A stretch of 34,196 nt of DNA. It comes from Brachybacterium sp. FME24 (lineage in GTDB: Bacteria; Actinomycetota; Actinomycetes; Actinomycetales; Dermabacteraceae). The notes beneath the pieces are model-generated. The model saw nothing but the letters and a program-made list of their open reading frames with translations. It was not told the origin of the DNA and did not search any database. Position 1 is the first letter of the stretch. Each line of letters begins with the position of its first letter. Shown one piece after another: positions 1 through 7,870 of the stretch. Both the position numbers and the translations under genes were made by a program. Location of the stretch: contig NZ_JABUXV010000030.1 in the NCBI RefSeq assembly GCF_014897705.1, forward strand, positions 1-34,196. The letters are read 5' to 3'.

Positions 1-846
1 AACACCGGCAACGACGCCGGTCGCCCCCGCTCACAACCCCGATGAAACATCGAGGCTAGCGTGAAGGCTATAATGCCGGCTGGCAACCATGGGGGCGAAT
101 CGACGTCGCGGAGGCCCCGCAACGCGGGCGAGGGCTGACAGAAGCGGTTAGCACTACCGAGGACAATCTGCAGATGGCGAGCGCCCTGCTGCTGTGGCGC
201 AGGGCGCTGGCGCGGCATCACCCGGGCAGGCTCTTCACGGCCATGACAGTGGCACTCGGCGCCAACCGTCTCGCGGAGGTCTCCTCTCTGCGGGCCGGGA
301 TTGAGGCGTATAACCCGGTCGGCTCCGACACGACGCGCTCCCGACCGCTGACAGTGCTGGCAGGCGATGTGGATGCAGCGAAGGGGCCGATCGGTGCGGC
401 CCGTTAAGCTGCGCGGACGACGGTTTTGTGCCTGGCTGGGAAGCGTGCGACGAGAGCGGCCCATCGACCGTCGATCTGGATGCGACGCTGGTGACCGCGA
501 TCTGTAGGAAGCACGAGCAGATGAAGAGCCTGCTGTTGCTCCGGTAGCTGAGCCCCAATCCACAGGTCTTGACAATTCCTCCTCCAAGAGCATCCGGGCG
601 CACTCCCGCGCGTTACTCCGAGCCGTGTGACGCAGAGGGCCGTCACTCGAAAGAGCGCGCCAATCCACCCCGGGAGCAGACTGAGCCTTTTCGATCAGCT
701 CCCGAACCGAGAGCACCCTGCCTCCGAAGCGCACCGCATCCACTCCCTTCCGGTGCCACTCGCCATCAGCTCGACCGTATCCACCAGCCCACACCCCTCA
801 GACAGAGCTGGTCGGGCAGTCATGTGAGAGCTCCGCATGCATCAGA
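1..846. other. Region without a convincing gene
   Basis: I see no recognisable protein here on either strand. Several open frames exist, but their predicted products are rich in Arg, Pro and Ser, as expected for non-coding frames in GC-rich DNA, and none has both a good ribosome binding site and a familiar motif. The best candidate is listed separately at 174-407. A short inverted repeat, ACCGGC (4-9) and GCCGGT (16-21), opens the window and could be the tail of a terminator for a gene to the left. Confidence 0.5.
174..407 (+). CDS. Doubtful small ORF, 77 aa
   Basis: This open frame has mostly G or C at third codon positions and an ATG preceded at some distance by GAGGA. The product is not recognised. 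It starts with an Arg- and Leu-rich stretch and has no clear membrane segment or cysteine motif. It may be a remnant of a larger gene or a chance frame. I include it only because its codon use looks better than that of its neighbours. Confidence 0.18.
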   Translation: MASALLLWRRALARHHPGRLFTAMTVALGANRLAEVSSLRAGIEAYNPVGSDTTRSRPLTVLAGDVDAAKGPIGAAR

Positions 847-975
847 CCTGGTCAGGCTGCGCAGATTTACCCTCAAGCCGGGCACTCCGTACGCATCACC
901 CCAGGTCAGGATGCGCTGATTTACCCTCACGCCAGCCTCTCCAACTGCGTCACCGCAGGTCAGGCCGCGCTGATG
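847..975. repeat. 54-bp direct tandem repeat, about 2.4 copies
   Basis: Two full units (847-900 and 901-954) and a partial third (955-974) share a core of GGTCAGG, then TGCGC, then GATTTACCCTCA in the first two. The period is exactly 54 bases: the GGTCAGG core begins at 850, 904 and 958. The end of a preceding unit may be visible at 835-846. The repeat lies about 100 bases upstream of the toxin-antitoxin promoter. Its function is unknown; it could be a decayed coding repeat or a protein-binding array. Confidence 0.6.
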
Positions 976-1060
976 TGGTCTCAGTGCTCGCTGGGTGAGG
1001 ACCCTGACCCCGACTACTGGGGTGCTAGCGCCGTTGCATCAACGGTCGAGCACGAGAACA

Positions 1061-1094
1061 AAGTTCGAACTTCCGGGGCTCACTCTGCTAGAGT
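1061..1094 (+). promoter_or_regulatory. Leaderless promoter and palindromic operator of the toxin-antitoxin operon
   Basis: A perfect 12-bp palindrome, AAGTTCGAACTT, lies at 1061-1072. A -10 hexamer TAGAGT lies at 1089-1094, and only 7 bases separate it from the antitoxin ATG at 1102. The palindrome falls where the -35 element should be. This fits autorepression by the Phd/YefM antitoxin and a leaderless message. The promoter assignment is inferred from spacing. Confidence 0.5.
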
Positions 1095-1101
1095 TGGCGG
1101 C

Positions 1102-1371
1102 ATGACTACCCCTCTGCGCATGCCTGCCACGGTCGCGACGAAGAAGGGTGCTGGGTTCTTGGCAGAGAAGGCTGCTGAGCGCACTGTCGTCCTGACCAAT
1201 CACGGCAAGCCGACCGCGGTCGTGATGAGTCCTGAGCACTTCGACGAGCTGGAGAGGTCTTTGCGGCACGCCGCGGACCGTCTCGTCCAGGGAGTTACCG
1301 ACCTGGTCGCTGAGAGGTCTGAGTTCTCTCGCGTGGACGAGGTGCGCGAGCGGCTGCATGCGCGCCGGTGA
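1102..1371 (+). CDS. Type II antitoxin, Phd/YefM family
   Basis: This 89-aa protein is the likely antitoxin of a type II toxin-antitoxin pair. The N-terminal half has the Phd/YefM pattern: an Ala- and Lys-rich start, then a strand-helix stretch with VVLTNHGKPTAVVMSPE at about residues 28-44, which in this family forms the DNA-binding dimer. The C-terminal half is charged and probably helical, as expected for the toxin-binding tail. The frame stays open upstream to 973, but ATG 1102 matches the family length and sits 7 bases after a -10 element, so I chose it. It overlaps the toxin gene by 14 bases. The antitoxin presumably represses its own promoter through the palindrome at 1061-1072. Confidence 0.85.
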   Translation: MTTPLRMPATVATKKGAGFLAEKAAERTVVLTNHGKPTAVVMSPEHFDELERSLRHAADRLVQGVTDLVAERSEFSRVDEVRERLHARR

Positions 1372-2092
1372 ACACTTCCCGGATGATCAGGCTGAGCTGG
1401 TGCTATCTAGCCACGTGGAGGAGTGGATCGCGGAGCATGTCGAGCAGTCGCAGTGGGACGAGGTGCTCGATGACCTCACTGCTCTCTTCGCGAAGCCCTG
1501 GGGGAAGCATCCGCTGTCCAACGCCCTCGCGGGACTGAACACGGCCTCGACGCTGCGCGGGGATCACCGGATCGTCTTTCGCTCCACCATCTCCCCGGAG
1601 GGCACGGGACTGATCGAGGTCGTCGCGATCGGGCCGCGCAGCAACAACCGCGTCTACGACGCCGTGAACGCGCTCGTGGCCAGCGGAACGCTCGACCAGG
1701 ACGTCGTCCAGAGCATCTGGGACATGCTCGAGGTATACGAGGCGACCGCGCAGAAGCACGGCTTGGAACTGTGGGACTACCGCCCCGAGCCCCCACCCGC
1801 GGGGCTCGTGAAGTCCGTTGTCGCCGTCGGTGCGCTCGACCAGGACGTTGCCGATCTCCTCTCGGCTGATGAGCTGAACGCGGCACTGGCGCACGCCTGG
1901 GACCCCGCCAGCGGCGCACTGGACCCCGGACGGGCACTCAGAGCCGCACTGGATCGAGTGGCGGGCAGCTCCGACCCAGAGCGGATCCTGGCCCAGCGCG
2001 AGCAACCGCGCTGCAACGCCTTCATGCCCCGCGCCAAAGCGCCATGCATCCGCCGCCGCCACCACCCCGGCGCCCACCGCGCCGCCCCCTAA
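1358..2092 (+). CDS. RelE/ParE-type toxin with long C-terminal extension
   Basis: This 244-aa protein overlaps the antitoxin stop by 14 bases, which indicates translational coupling. Residues about 20-105 look like a RelE/ParE toxin: a helical hairpin, then a basic strand at 66-75 (RGDHRIVFR) and EVVAIGPRSNNRVY at 87-100, which matches the ParE end pattern. Usual toxins of this family stop near residue 100. Here about 140 residues follow, containing an approximate internal repeat (SGTLDQDVV at 109-117 and VGALDQDVA at 157-165) and a tail with C219, C230, H235, H236 and H240 that could bind zinc. Whether it inhibits translation or gyrase cannot be told from sequence. A terminator follows at 2149. 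Confidence 0.75.
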   Translation: MRAGEHFPDDQAELVLSSHVEEWIAEHVEQSQWDEVLDDLTALFAKPWGKHPLSNALAGLNTASTLRGDHRIVFRSTISPEGTGLIEVVAIGPRSNNRVYDAVNALVASGTLDQDVVQSIWDMLEVYEATAQKHGLELWDYRPEPPPAGLVKSVVAVGALDQDVADLLSADELNAALAHAWDPASGALDPGRALRAALDRVAGSSDPERILAQREQPRCNAFMPRAKAPCIRRRHHPGAHRAAP

Positions 2093-2148
2093 CTCCTCTC
2101 CCCGCGCCCCGACGGCTCTCCGGCGCCTTCTGCGAGCGGCGGGGACAT

Positions 2149-2183
2149 CACAGGAGGGGGCAGCTCGGCCGCCCCCTCCTGTG
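2149..2183 (+). terminator. Strong hairpin terminator after the toxin gene
   Basis: A perfect 13-bp stem, CACAGGAGGGGGC (2149-2161) pairing with its complement at 2171-2183, encloses a 9-base loop. It begins 57 bases after the toxin stop. There is no U-tract, which is common for actinobacterial terminators. Confidence 0.75.
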
Positions 2184-2596
2184 CACTCATCGCCGGTGCC
2201 GTCCGCCTCGGTCCCGACGACCCCTACCCCGCTCAGTCTCGAGCAGCCGCAGCACAGCCGCGCCGAGGTTGAGCATCGCCGTCACCAGTGCCACCACCAT
2301 GACCAGCGCCTCTGCGATCGCCCGACCACCTCCTCCCGCCGCGTGGGTACGCCACCCTAGCGCCGGACAACCACGCCCGAGCGGCCGCCTAACCCCTCTA
2401 TACCCCTGCAGTTTCGACCATGACCAGGACGCTCATCCCACTCCCTCGCGGGACCACAGACCTGGTCCGGGCTGGAACCGCCGGTCGGTCCTCCGAAGTC
2501 GGGGACGCTCCTGTCGGGTACGGCTCCCGGCGCGCCCCTCTTCCCTCGGCCTCGAAGCCGACTACGCCGCCCTGTCTCACCCGTCGTGCTCCTCGC
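2184..2596. other. Gene-free stretch
   Basis: I see no supportable gene between the terminator at 2183 and the minus-strand stop at 2597. The plus-strand frame crossing it (from 2044) is a Pro/Arg-rich chance frame. Confidence 0.5.
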
Positions 2597-3004
2597 TCAG
2601 CGTCGACCGGGGTTCGCGCGGCGGATCGCCTCGTGCCAGTACGGCTCCACGCGTCCGCGTCGGGCGCGGTCTTTCGCGCCCTCGAGGTGTACCCGGGCGG
2701 ATACCCAGGACATCACGTGGGGCTTGGCGAGTTCGATGCGGTCCAGCCACTCGTCGACGGTGAGGAGCAGCCGCTCCCCGCCCACGATGACCTGCACAGA
2801 CTCGTCCGGAACGTTGGGGTCTCGCCAGCTGTGGTTCATGGTCACCGTGGTGCCGCCTGCGACGGCGCGCTGGTAGTCGGCGACGACCGACTCGGCCGCG
2901 CCGAGCAGGTCCTTTTGCGCGTAGTAGCGCGGGTATCTCGCGCGCATCTCGCTCGACCGCCCGGAGGGCGGAGCGGGATAGGGAGTGAAGGGCTGGGGGC
3001 TCAC
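2597..3004 (-). CDS. Hypothetical protein, about 135 aa
   Basis: I do not recognise this protein. It looks like a real gene, with high GC at third positions and a balanced composition rich in Trp, Tyr, Arg and Val. It has no signal peptide or membrane segment. It contains an alternation of predicted strands (TTVTMNHSWRD, then VQVIVGGERLLLTVDEWLDRI) suggesting a small alpha/beta fold. It lies 46 bases downstream of the SRAP gene on the same strand and is probably cotranscribed with it. The start is uncertain: GTG 3004 gives the full length and ATG 2947 would remove 19 residues; neither has a strong ribosome binding site. Confidence 0.55.
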   Translation of the reverse strand: MSPQPFTPYPAPPSGRSSEMRARYPRYYAQKDLLGAAESVVADYQRAVAGGTTVTMNHSWRDPNVPDESVQVIVGGERLLLTVDEWLDRIELAKPHVMSWVSARVHLEGAKDRARRGRVEPYWHEAIRRANPGRR

Positions 3005-3050
3005 GGGGCTCAGTGTGCGCTCGGGGCCGGACAGCCAGGCGCCGGCGGGC

Positions 3051-3776
3051 TCAGTCGGCGTCGAGCGGTGCGATGAGCGAGGGGTCCGTGCGGTCGAGGG
3101 TGCGGACGTTGTTGACCTGGCGGTCTACCGGCACGGTCACCAGCTCGGCGGCCATGGTGGTGGAGACCTGGTCGAGCTGCGCGAGGAGAGGGTCCTTCTG
3201 CGCGGGCTCGAGCTTCCCGGGGACGAGCCACTCGGCGACAGCGTCCTCAGTGAGGAAGACGGGCATGCGGTCGTGGACCTCGCCGCTGGCGTCCCTCGCC
3301 TCGCGCGTGACGATGGTGAAGGTGACGTCCCAGCCCTCCCCGTCCTCGCTCTTACGGGCGGCAGTGAGGCCGGCCGCGTGCAGCAGCTCGCCCTCGGGGT
3401 GGTGGATGAAGTAGGGGTCCTTGCCGCCGTCGTCGGCTTCGACCCATTCGTAGTAGCCGGTCATCGGGACCACGGCGCGGCCGCTGGAGAAGGGGCCACG
3501 GAACATGCCATTGGTCGCGATCGTCTCCAACCGGGCGTTGATGGGTCGGGGCCCCTTGTCCTTCGCCCACGACGGGTGCAGGCCCCAGCGCGCGAGCTCG
3601 AGACTGCGCTGCTGCTCGCCTTCGTCGTCGACGAACTCTCGCACCACGGGGGCTTTCGTCCGTGGAGCGATGCTGTAGACCGGCTCCCACTCGCCAGCGC
3701 GGTCGCGGCTGGTCGCTACGTAAGAGCGCAGCAGACCGCCTGCTCTGCCGGGGGAGAGATTCATTCGGCTGAGCAT
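3051..3776 (-). CDS. SRAP (YedK/HMCES-like) protein lacking catalytic Cys2
   Basis: SRAP proteins shield abasic sites in single-stranded DNA by a thiazolidine crosslink formed by cysteine 2 after the initiator Met is removed. This 241-aa protein aligns over the whole family length: VYSIAP at 33-38, PINARLET at 78-85, GYYEW at 107-111, and VTREARDASGEVHDRMP at 156-172, ending with the usual PVDRQVNNVRT block. Three active-site residues are present: N80 (E. coli N75), E110 (E105) and H168 (H160). The N-terminus, however, is Met-Leu-Ser-Arg instead of Met-Cys-Gly-Arg. An in-frame TGA seven codons upstream rules out an extension carrying the cysteine. It may be a divergent non-crosslinking paralogue or a recently damaged gene. 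Confidence 0.85.
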   Translation of the reverse strand: MLSRMNLSPGRAGGLLRSYVATSRDRAGEWEPVYSIAPRTKAPVVREFVDDEGEQQRSLELARWGLHPSWAKDKGPRPINARLETIATNGMFRGPFSSGRAVVPMTGYYEWVEADDGGKDPYFIHHPEGELLHAAGLTAARKSEDGEGWDVTFTIVTREARDASGEVHDRMPVFLTEDAVAEWLVPGKLEPAQKDPLLAQLDQVSTTMAAELVTVPVDRQVNNVRTLDRTDPSLIAPLDAD

Positions 3777-3867
3777 TGTTCTCAGGGTTCTGCGTCAGTG
3801 CCGGATGAGGCGCGGGCCCGGGACGCACCTCACGGTCGATGCCTACTACGTGAGTCCGTGGCGCGCC

Positions 3868-3914
3868 GAAGCCTCGAGTTCTATATAGCTAAGTTGAAGC
3901 TTCGAGGCTATCGT
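3868..3914 (+). promoter_or_regulatory. Promoter and candidate operator of the MntR-like gene
   Basis: The near-identical elements GAAGCCTCGAG (3868-3878) and GAAGCTTCGAG (3896-3906) lie 28 bases apart. AGCCTCGA (3870-3877) and TCGAGGCT (3902-3909) also form an inverted pair. A -10-like TATCGT at 3909-3914 is followed by 6 bases and the ATG at 3921, suggesting a leaderless message. The stretch TTGAAGCTTCG (3894-3904) resembles TTGAAACTTCG on the minus strand at 7222-7231, upstream of the Mn transporter, so both may be bound by the same regulator. This is inferred from sequence only. Confidence 0.4.
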
Positions 3915-3920
3915 CGTGCC

Positions 3921-4601
3921 ATGTCCGTCGATGAGCTGTCTGCGAGTGCCCAGAACTATCTGAAGGCGATCTGGGGGTTGTCCGAGTGGAGTGACGAGCC
4001 AGTGACGTTGAAGCTCATCGCGCAGCGGACCGGTGTTGCCCTGTCGTCCGCTTCGGATGCGGTGCGGAAACTGACTGAGCAGGGTCTTCTGTCTCACGCG
4101 AGGTATGGCTCGGTCGAGTTGACGGAGGTCGGTCGTTCGTACGCGCTGGTGATGGTGCGGCGGCATCGCTTGATCGAGACGTTTCTGGTGGAGACCCTCG
4201 GGTATCGGTGGGACGAGGTCCACGAGGAGGCCGAGCAGCTCGAGCACGCCGTCTCGGACTTGATGGTGGAGAGGATCGATGACGTTCTGGGTCGCCCCCG
4301 GCGTGACCCGCACGGTGATCCAATCCCTGCAGCGGACGGAACAGTGACCGTGCCTGATGCGCGGCGTCTCACCGACGTCGGAGCGGAGGGCAGGTTTGTG
4401 GTCGAGCGGATCTCGGACACGGACCCGGCGATGTTGCAGTTCTTCGAGTCCCAGGGCATCGGAGTCGGGGCCACGCTTGTGGTCGCGGCGGGAGCGCCGT
4501 TCTCCGATGCGCTGGAAGTTCGTTCTGGAGAAGTGGGCTCGCCAACGTTGCTGGGACGCTCTGCGACAGATGCCCTCTACGTCTCTGCGGGGCCTACCTG
4601 A
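3921..4601 (+). CDS. DtxR/MntR-family metal-dependent repressor
   Basis: This 226-aa protein is a metal-sensing transcriptional repressor of the DtxR family, probably MntR-like. The N-terminus holds a winged helix (SAQNYLKAIWGLSEW at about 7-21, then the recognition helix region SSASDAVRKLTEQGL). The middle has the dimerisation and metal-binding segment with RRHRLIETFL and EVHEEAEQLEH, and the C-terminus has an SH3-like FeoA-type domain from about residue 155. The linkage to an Mn-type ABC importer argues for manganese sensing, with Mn-loaded protein repressing uptake. ATG 3921 is chosen because it matches the family start and follows a -10 element. The gene overlaps the convergent permease gene by 25 bases at its 3' end. 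Confidence 0.88.
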   Translation: MSVDELSASAQNYLKAIWGLSEWSDEPVTLKLIAQRTGVALSSASDAVRKLTEQGLLSHARYGSVELTEVGRSYALVMVRRHRLIETFLVETLGYRWDEVHEEAEQLEHAVSDLMVERIDDVLGRPRRDPHGDPIPAADGTVTVPDARRLTDVGAEGRFVVERISDTDPAMLQFFESQGIGVGATLVVAAGAPFSDALEVRSGEVGSPTLLGRSATDALYVSAGPT

Positions 4602-5479
4602 TCCTCACGCCGGCGAGCCGTATCGCGTCGATACCGGCGAGCTCCGACCTTCTTGCTGAGCAGGCCGTGCTTGGGACTGATGAGGTAGACGAGTGCGAAG
4701 GCGCATCCCTGGGTGAGGACGACGAGGCCGCCGGGTGAGGCGTCGACCCAGTAGCTGATGTAGATCCCGACCACGGAACAGAGTGACGAGAGGACCGGCG
4801 CGATCACGAGCATCCGCCCGAAGCGGTCGGTGAGCAGGTAGGCCGTCGCTCCGGGAATGATGAGCATCGCGACGACGAGCACCACTCCCACGACCTGGAG
4901 AGCGGCAACTGCGGTCAGCGCCAGAAGACCCAGCAGCAGCGCGCCGAGGAATCGGGGAGACAGGCCGATGGCGTGGGCGTGTGTCGGGTCGAAGGCATAG
5001 AGCGTGAGGTCGCGACGTTTGAACACCAGGGCGATGAGAGCCACGGTTGCCAGGATCGCGATCTGGACGAGATCTGCGCGGGAGACGCCGAGGATGTTGC
5101 CGAAGATGATGTGATTGAGGTCGGTCTGGCTGGGTGTGACCGAGATCAGGACCAGCCCCAGGGCGAAGAGAGTGGTGAAAACGATGCCGATGGCCGCGTC
5201 CTCCTTCACGCGGCTCGTCCCACGGACGAGACCGATCATTCCGACCGCCAGGAACCCGAAGACGACCGCACCGATGGCGAAAGGGACGCCGAGGATGTAG
5301 GCGATGACGACTCCGGGGAGGACGGCGTGAGATACGGCATCCCCCATGAGCGACCATCCGATGAGCACCAGCCAGCACGACAGCAGTGCGCACACCACGG
5401 CAGCGATCACGGTCGTGACGAGCGCACGGGTCATGAAGTCGTAGGAGAGCGGCTCGAGGAGCCAGTCGAGCGGCGTCAT
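4577..5479 (-). CDS. Manganese-type ABC transporter permease
   Basis: This 300-aa integral membrane protein is the permease of a cluster C (TroC/SitC/ZnuB type) metal importer. It has about eight hydrophobic segments and the family hallmark LMGDAVSHAVLPGVVIAY at about 44-61, followed by GxxxxG-rich helices. It presumably works as a homodimer in the cytoplasmic membrane. The start ATG overlaps the ATPase stop as ATGA, so the two are translationally coupled. The basic C-terminal tail (about 30 residues) runs into the convergent mntR gene. Order in the operon is binding protein, ATPase, permease. Only one permease gene is present. Confidence 0.9.
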   Translation of the reverse strand: MTPLDWLLEPLSYDFMTRALVTTVIAAVVCALLSCWLVLIGWSLMGDAVSHAVLPGVVIAYILGVPFAIGAVVFGFLAVGMIGLVRGTSRVKEDAAIGIVFTTLFALGLVLISVTPSQTDLNHIIFGNILGVSRADLVQIAILATVALIALVFKRRDLTLYAFDPTHAHAIGLSPRFLGALLLGLLALTAVAALQVVGVVLVVAMLIIPGATAYLLTDRFGRMLVIAPVLSSLCSVVGIYISYWVDASPGGLVVLTQGCAFALVYLISPKHGLLSKKVGARRYRRDTARRREDQVGPAET

Positions 5480-6219
5480 GCGGCACCCTCCTGCTGCAGA
5501 ACGTCCAGACCGAAGGCGAGAGCGAGCCTCTCGGGCGTGAGGGCCTCGTCCACCGGGCCGTGGAAGAGGATGGTTCGCAGCAGCAGCACGGCGTCGTCGG
5601 CCAGCTGCGGCAGAGCATGGAGGTCGTGGGTGGAGACAAGGACGGTGCGGCCGTCGTCCGCGAGTGCGCGGAGAAGATCGACGATGGTGGCTTCGCTGCG
5701 CTTGTCGACGCCGGCGAAGGGCTCATCCAGCAGCATGATCCGTGCGTCTTGGGCGATCCCGCGGGCGACGAAGGCGCGCTTCTTCTGCCCGCCGGAGAGC
5801 TGGCCGATCTGCCGATTCGCGTACTCCGTGAGCTCCACCCTCTCCAAGGCTTCGTCCACAGCGATGCGGTCAGCGGGCCGAACACGGCGCGTGGCGCCCT
5901 GGTGGCCGTACCTTCCCATCATCACGACGTCTCGGACAGAGACGGGGAAAGCCCAGTCGACGTCCTCGCTCTGGGGGACGTATCCGACGAGCCCTCGCCG
6001 CCTGGCCTGCGCCGGCTGCGCGCCATTCAGCAGGACGCTGCCTGCTTCAGGCCGGACCATTCCGGTGATCGCCTTGAACAAGGTGGACTTCCCGGAGCCG
6101 TTCATTCCGATCAACCCCGTCACCGCACCCGCCCGCACCGCAACAGATACGTCGTCGAGGGCGAGCACATCGCCGTAGCGGACGGTGACACCTTTGACAT
6201 CGATCGCCGCTGTCGTCAT
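5476..6219 (-). CDS. Manganese-type ABC transporter ATP-binding protein
   Basis: This 247-aa cytoplasmic ATPase energises the importer. It shows Walker A GMNGSGKST at 38-46, a Q-loop glutamine in VPQSEDVDW near 83, the signature LSGGQKKR at 141-148, Walker B IMLLDEP with D165 and E166, and the switch H198. The QSEDVDW-F Q-loop is typical of the metal-importer ATPases rather than FecE-type ones. It overlaps both neighbours by 4 bases (ATGA), so all three transporter genes are one coupled unit. Confidence 0.92.
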   Translation of the reverse strand: MTTAAIDVKGVTVRYGDVLALDDVSVAVRAGAVTGLIGMNGSGKSTLFKAITGMVRPEAGSVLLNGAQPAQARRRGLVGYVPQSEDVDWAFPVSVRDVVMMGRYGHQGATRRVRPADRIAVDEALERVELTEYANRQIGQLSGGQKKRAFVARGIAQDARIMLLDEPFAGVDKRSEATIVDLLRALADDGRTVLVSTHDLHALPQLADDAVLLLRTILFHGPVDEALTPERLALAFGLDVLQQEGAA

Positions 6220-7148
6220 GAGTCCTCCCCGGTGAGTCCCGCAGTGATGGTGTCCGCATCGTGGCGGATCAGATCCAGGTACGTGGGCACCGGGCCACCT
6301 TCCTCGGAGAGCGAGTCCACATACAGCGTCCCTCCGAAGCGTGCATCCGTAGCACCCACGACCTGCTGCATGGGGTCGTCGGAGACCGTCGACTCGCAGA
6401 ACACGGCGGGGACCTCGTTCTCGTCGACGAACTCGATCGCGGATGTGATCTGCTGCGGAGTGGCCTGCTGCTCGGCGTTGACGGGCCAGATGTACTTCTC
6501 GGTCAGCCCAGCATCTCGGGCGAGGTAGGAGAATGCGCCCTCGCAGGTCACCAGCGCTCTCTGGCTGGTCGGGAGATCGTCGAGCTCGCCCGTCAGGTCA
6601 TCTTGGACCTGCTGGAGCTGCTGCTTGTAGGTCTCCCCGTTCCTCTCGTAGTCCTCAGCGTGTTCCGGGTCGAGATCGCTGAACGCTGCGACCATGTTGT
6701 CGACGTACACCTGCACGTTCTTCGGGCTCATCCAGGCGTGCGGGTTGGGCTTGCCCGCGTAGGCGTCGCCGGTGATGTCGATGGGATCGATCCCCTCCGA
6801 GACCACGACGTGGGGCACATCGACGTCCTCGACGAACTGGCCGAACCACACCTCCAGGTTCAAGCCGTTGTCCAGGATCAGGTCGGCATCCGAGGCCTTC
6901 CGGATGTCTCCCGGCGTCGGCTCGTACCCGTGGATCTCCGCGCCAGGCTTCGTGATCGACTCGACCACGAGATGGTCGCCCGCAACATTCTCCGCGATGT
7001 CCTCCAACACGGTGAACGTCGTCAGGACTACCGGCTTCCCACTGTCGGCAGCATCCTGCCTGGCTCCACCTGAGCAGCCGGTGAGCACCAGCGCCGCACT
7101 CGCAACGACCGCGCCGAGCACAGCCTTCCATCGCCCTCGCACCTGCAT
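6216..7148 (-). CDS. Manganese-binding lipoprotein of the ABC importer
   Basis: This is the extracytoplasmic binding protein (cluster A-I, TroA/PsaA type), 310 aa from ATG 7148. I prefer that start over GTG or ATG codons upstream because GGAGAGAGG lies just before it. A signal peptide with lipobox LTGC ends at C25, so the protein is lipid-anchored outside the membrane. Metal ligands by family comparison are H73 (AEIHGYEP), H137 (PNPHAWMSP), E203 (CEGAFSYL) and D278 (YVDSLSEEGG). Two His, one Glu and one Asp, with no His-rich loop, is the Mn/Fe pattern; zinc carriers have three His. It is the first gene of the operon, divergent from nrdI. Confidence 0.9.
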   Translation of the reverse strand: MQVRGRWKAVLGAVVASAALVLTGCSGGARQDAADSGKPVVLTTFTVLEDIAENVAGDHLVVESITKPGAEIHGYEPTPGDIRKASDADLILDNGLNLEVWFGQFVEDVDVPHVVVSEGIDPIDITGDAYAGKPNPHAWMSPKNVQVYVDNMVAAFSDLDPEHAEDYERNGETYKQQLQQVQDDLTGELDDLPTSQRALVTCEGAFSYLARDAGLTEKYIWPVNAEQQATPQQITSAIEFVDENEVPAVFCESTVSDDPMQQVVGATDARFGGTLYVDSLSEEGGPVPTYLDLIRHDADTITAGLTGEDS

Positions 7149-7169
7149 CAGTGACCTCTCTCCGCTCAC

Positions 7170-7234
7170 GACCACACGCGTGGTCACTTCTAGACGCCCA
7201 GATCCTAAGGTTCGACACGCCGAAGTTTCAAACC
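7170..7234. promoter_or_regulatory. Divergent control region of Mn importer and nrdI-nrdF
   Basis: The 212 bases between the transporter start (7148) and the nrdI start (7361) must hold both promoters. GACCAC (7170-7175) and GTGGTC (7180-7185) form a short dyad. GGTTCGA (7209-7215) and TCAAACC (7228-7234) form an imperfect dyad, and the minus strand of 7222-7231 contains TTGAAACTTCG, shared with the mntR upstream region. A candidate MntR operator here could control both directions. Binding is inferred. Confidence 0.4.
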
Positions 7235-7360
7235 CGGCGTGGCGTACGCTTGAGGGCCGTCGGGCTTGATATCACTACATGTGGCACCCCCGCGGAGTGC
7301 GGACCCAACATCTAGTAGTTCAAGGTCGGGTCGAGTGTGACGACGACGAAGGAGGGATCG

Positions 7361-7870
7361 ATGACGGCAGGCATCGAGCGCGCAGCACCGGGACTCGGAA
7401 CACGTGACCTGACGCCACAGGAGTCCGCAGATCTCGTGTTCTTCTCCAGCGTCTCCGAGAACACGCTGCGCTTCGTGGAGAGGCTGGGGCGGCCTGCGGT
7501 GCGGATCCCGCTCCGACCCCGCATCGAGGGCATGATCCGCGTATGCCGCCCCTTCGTTCTGGTGGTCCCCACCTACGGCGGCGGCGAGCAGGCCGGGGCC
7601 GTACCGAAGCAGGTCATCGCCTTCCTCAACGATCCCGCCAATCGTGCTCTGCTGCGCGGGGTCATCACCGCAGGCAACACCAACTTCGGCGAGCACTACT
7701 GCCTCGCCGGCCCAGTCATCTCCCGAAAGTGCGGCGTCCCAGAGCTCTATCGCTTCGAACTCCTGGGCACCCAGCGCGACATCGAGCGCGTGAACGAAGG
7801 GCTCGACCGCTTCTGGGCACGAACCGCCACGACGAACGACAAGAACAACGAACAGAGGAGAACAGCATGA
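7361..7870 (+). CDS. NrdI flavodoxin-like activator of ribonucleotide reductase
   Basis: NrdI is a small flavoprotein that delivers an oxidant to the radical subunit NrdF; in class Ie it is needed for hydroxylation of the radical tyrosine. This 169-aa protein has the NrdI features: FMN phosphate loop [10 protein letters not shown] at about 26-35, the isoalloxazine loop [12 protein letters not shown] at about 69-80, and [13 protein letters not shown] near 106-118, followed by the conserved [14 protein letters not shown]. The frame is open from 7337, but ATG 7361 is preceded by GAAGGAGGG and matches the family length. Its stop overlaps the nrdF start as ATGA, so synthesis of the pair is coupled. 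Confidence 0.95.
   Translation: MTAGIERAAPGLGTRDLTPQESADLVFFSSVSENTLRFVERLGRPAVRIPLRPRIEGMIRVCRPFVLVVPTYGGGEQAGAVPKQVIAFLNDPANRALLRGVITAGNTNFGEHYCLAGPVISRKCGVPELYRFELLGTQRDIERVNEGLDRFWARTATTNDKNNEQRRTA

Noticed and set aside
2985..3920. Open frame extending the MntR-like protein by 312 residues upstream
   Set aside because: It is the shadow of the SRAP gene on the other strand; the DtxR homology begins at ATG 3921.
7303..7318. Possible NrdR box before nrdI
   Set aside because: It matches the consensus at about 10 of 16 positions and lacks the usual second box about 31 bases away.
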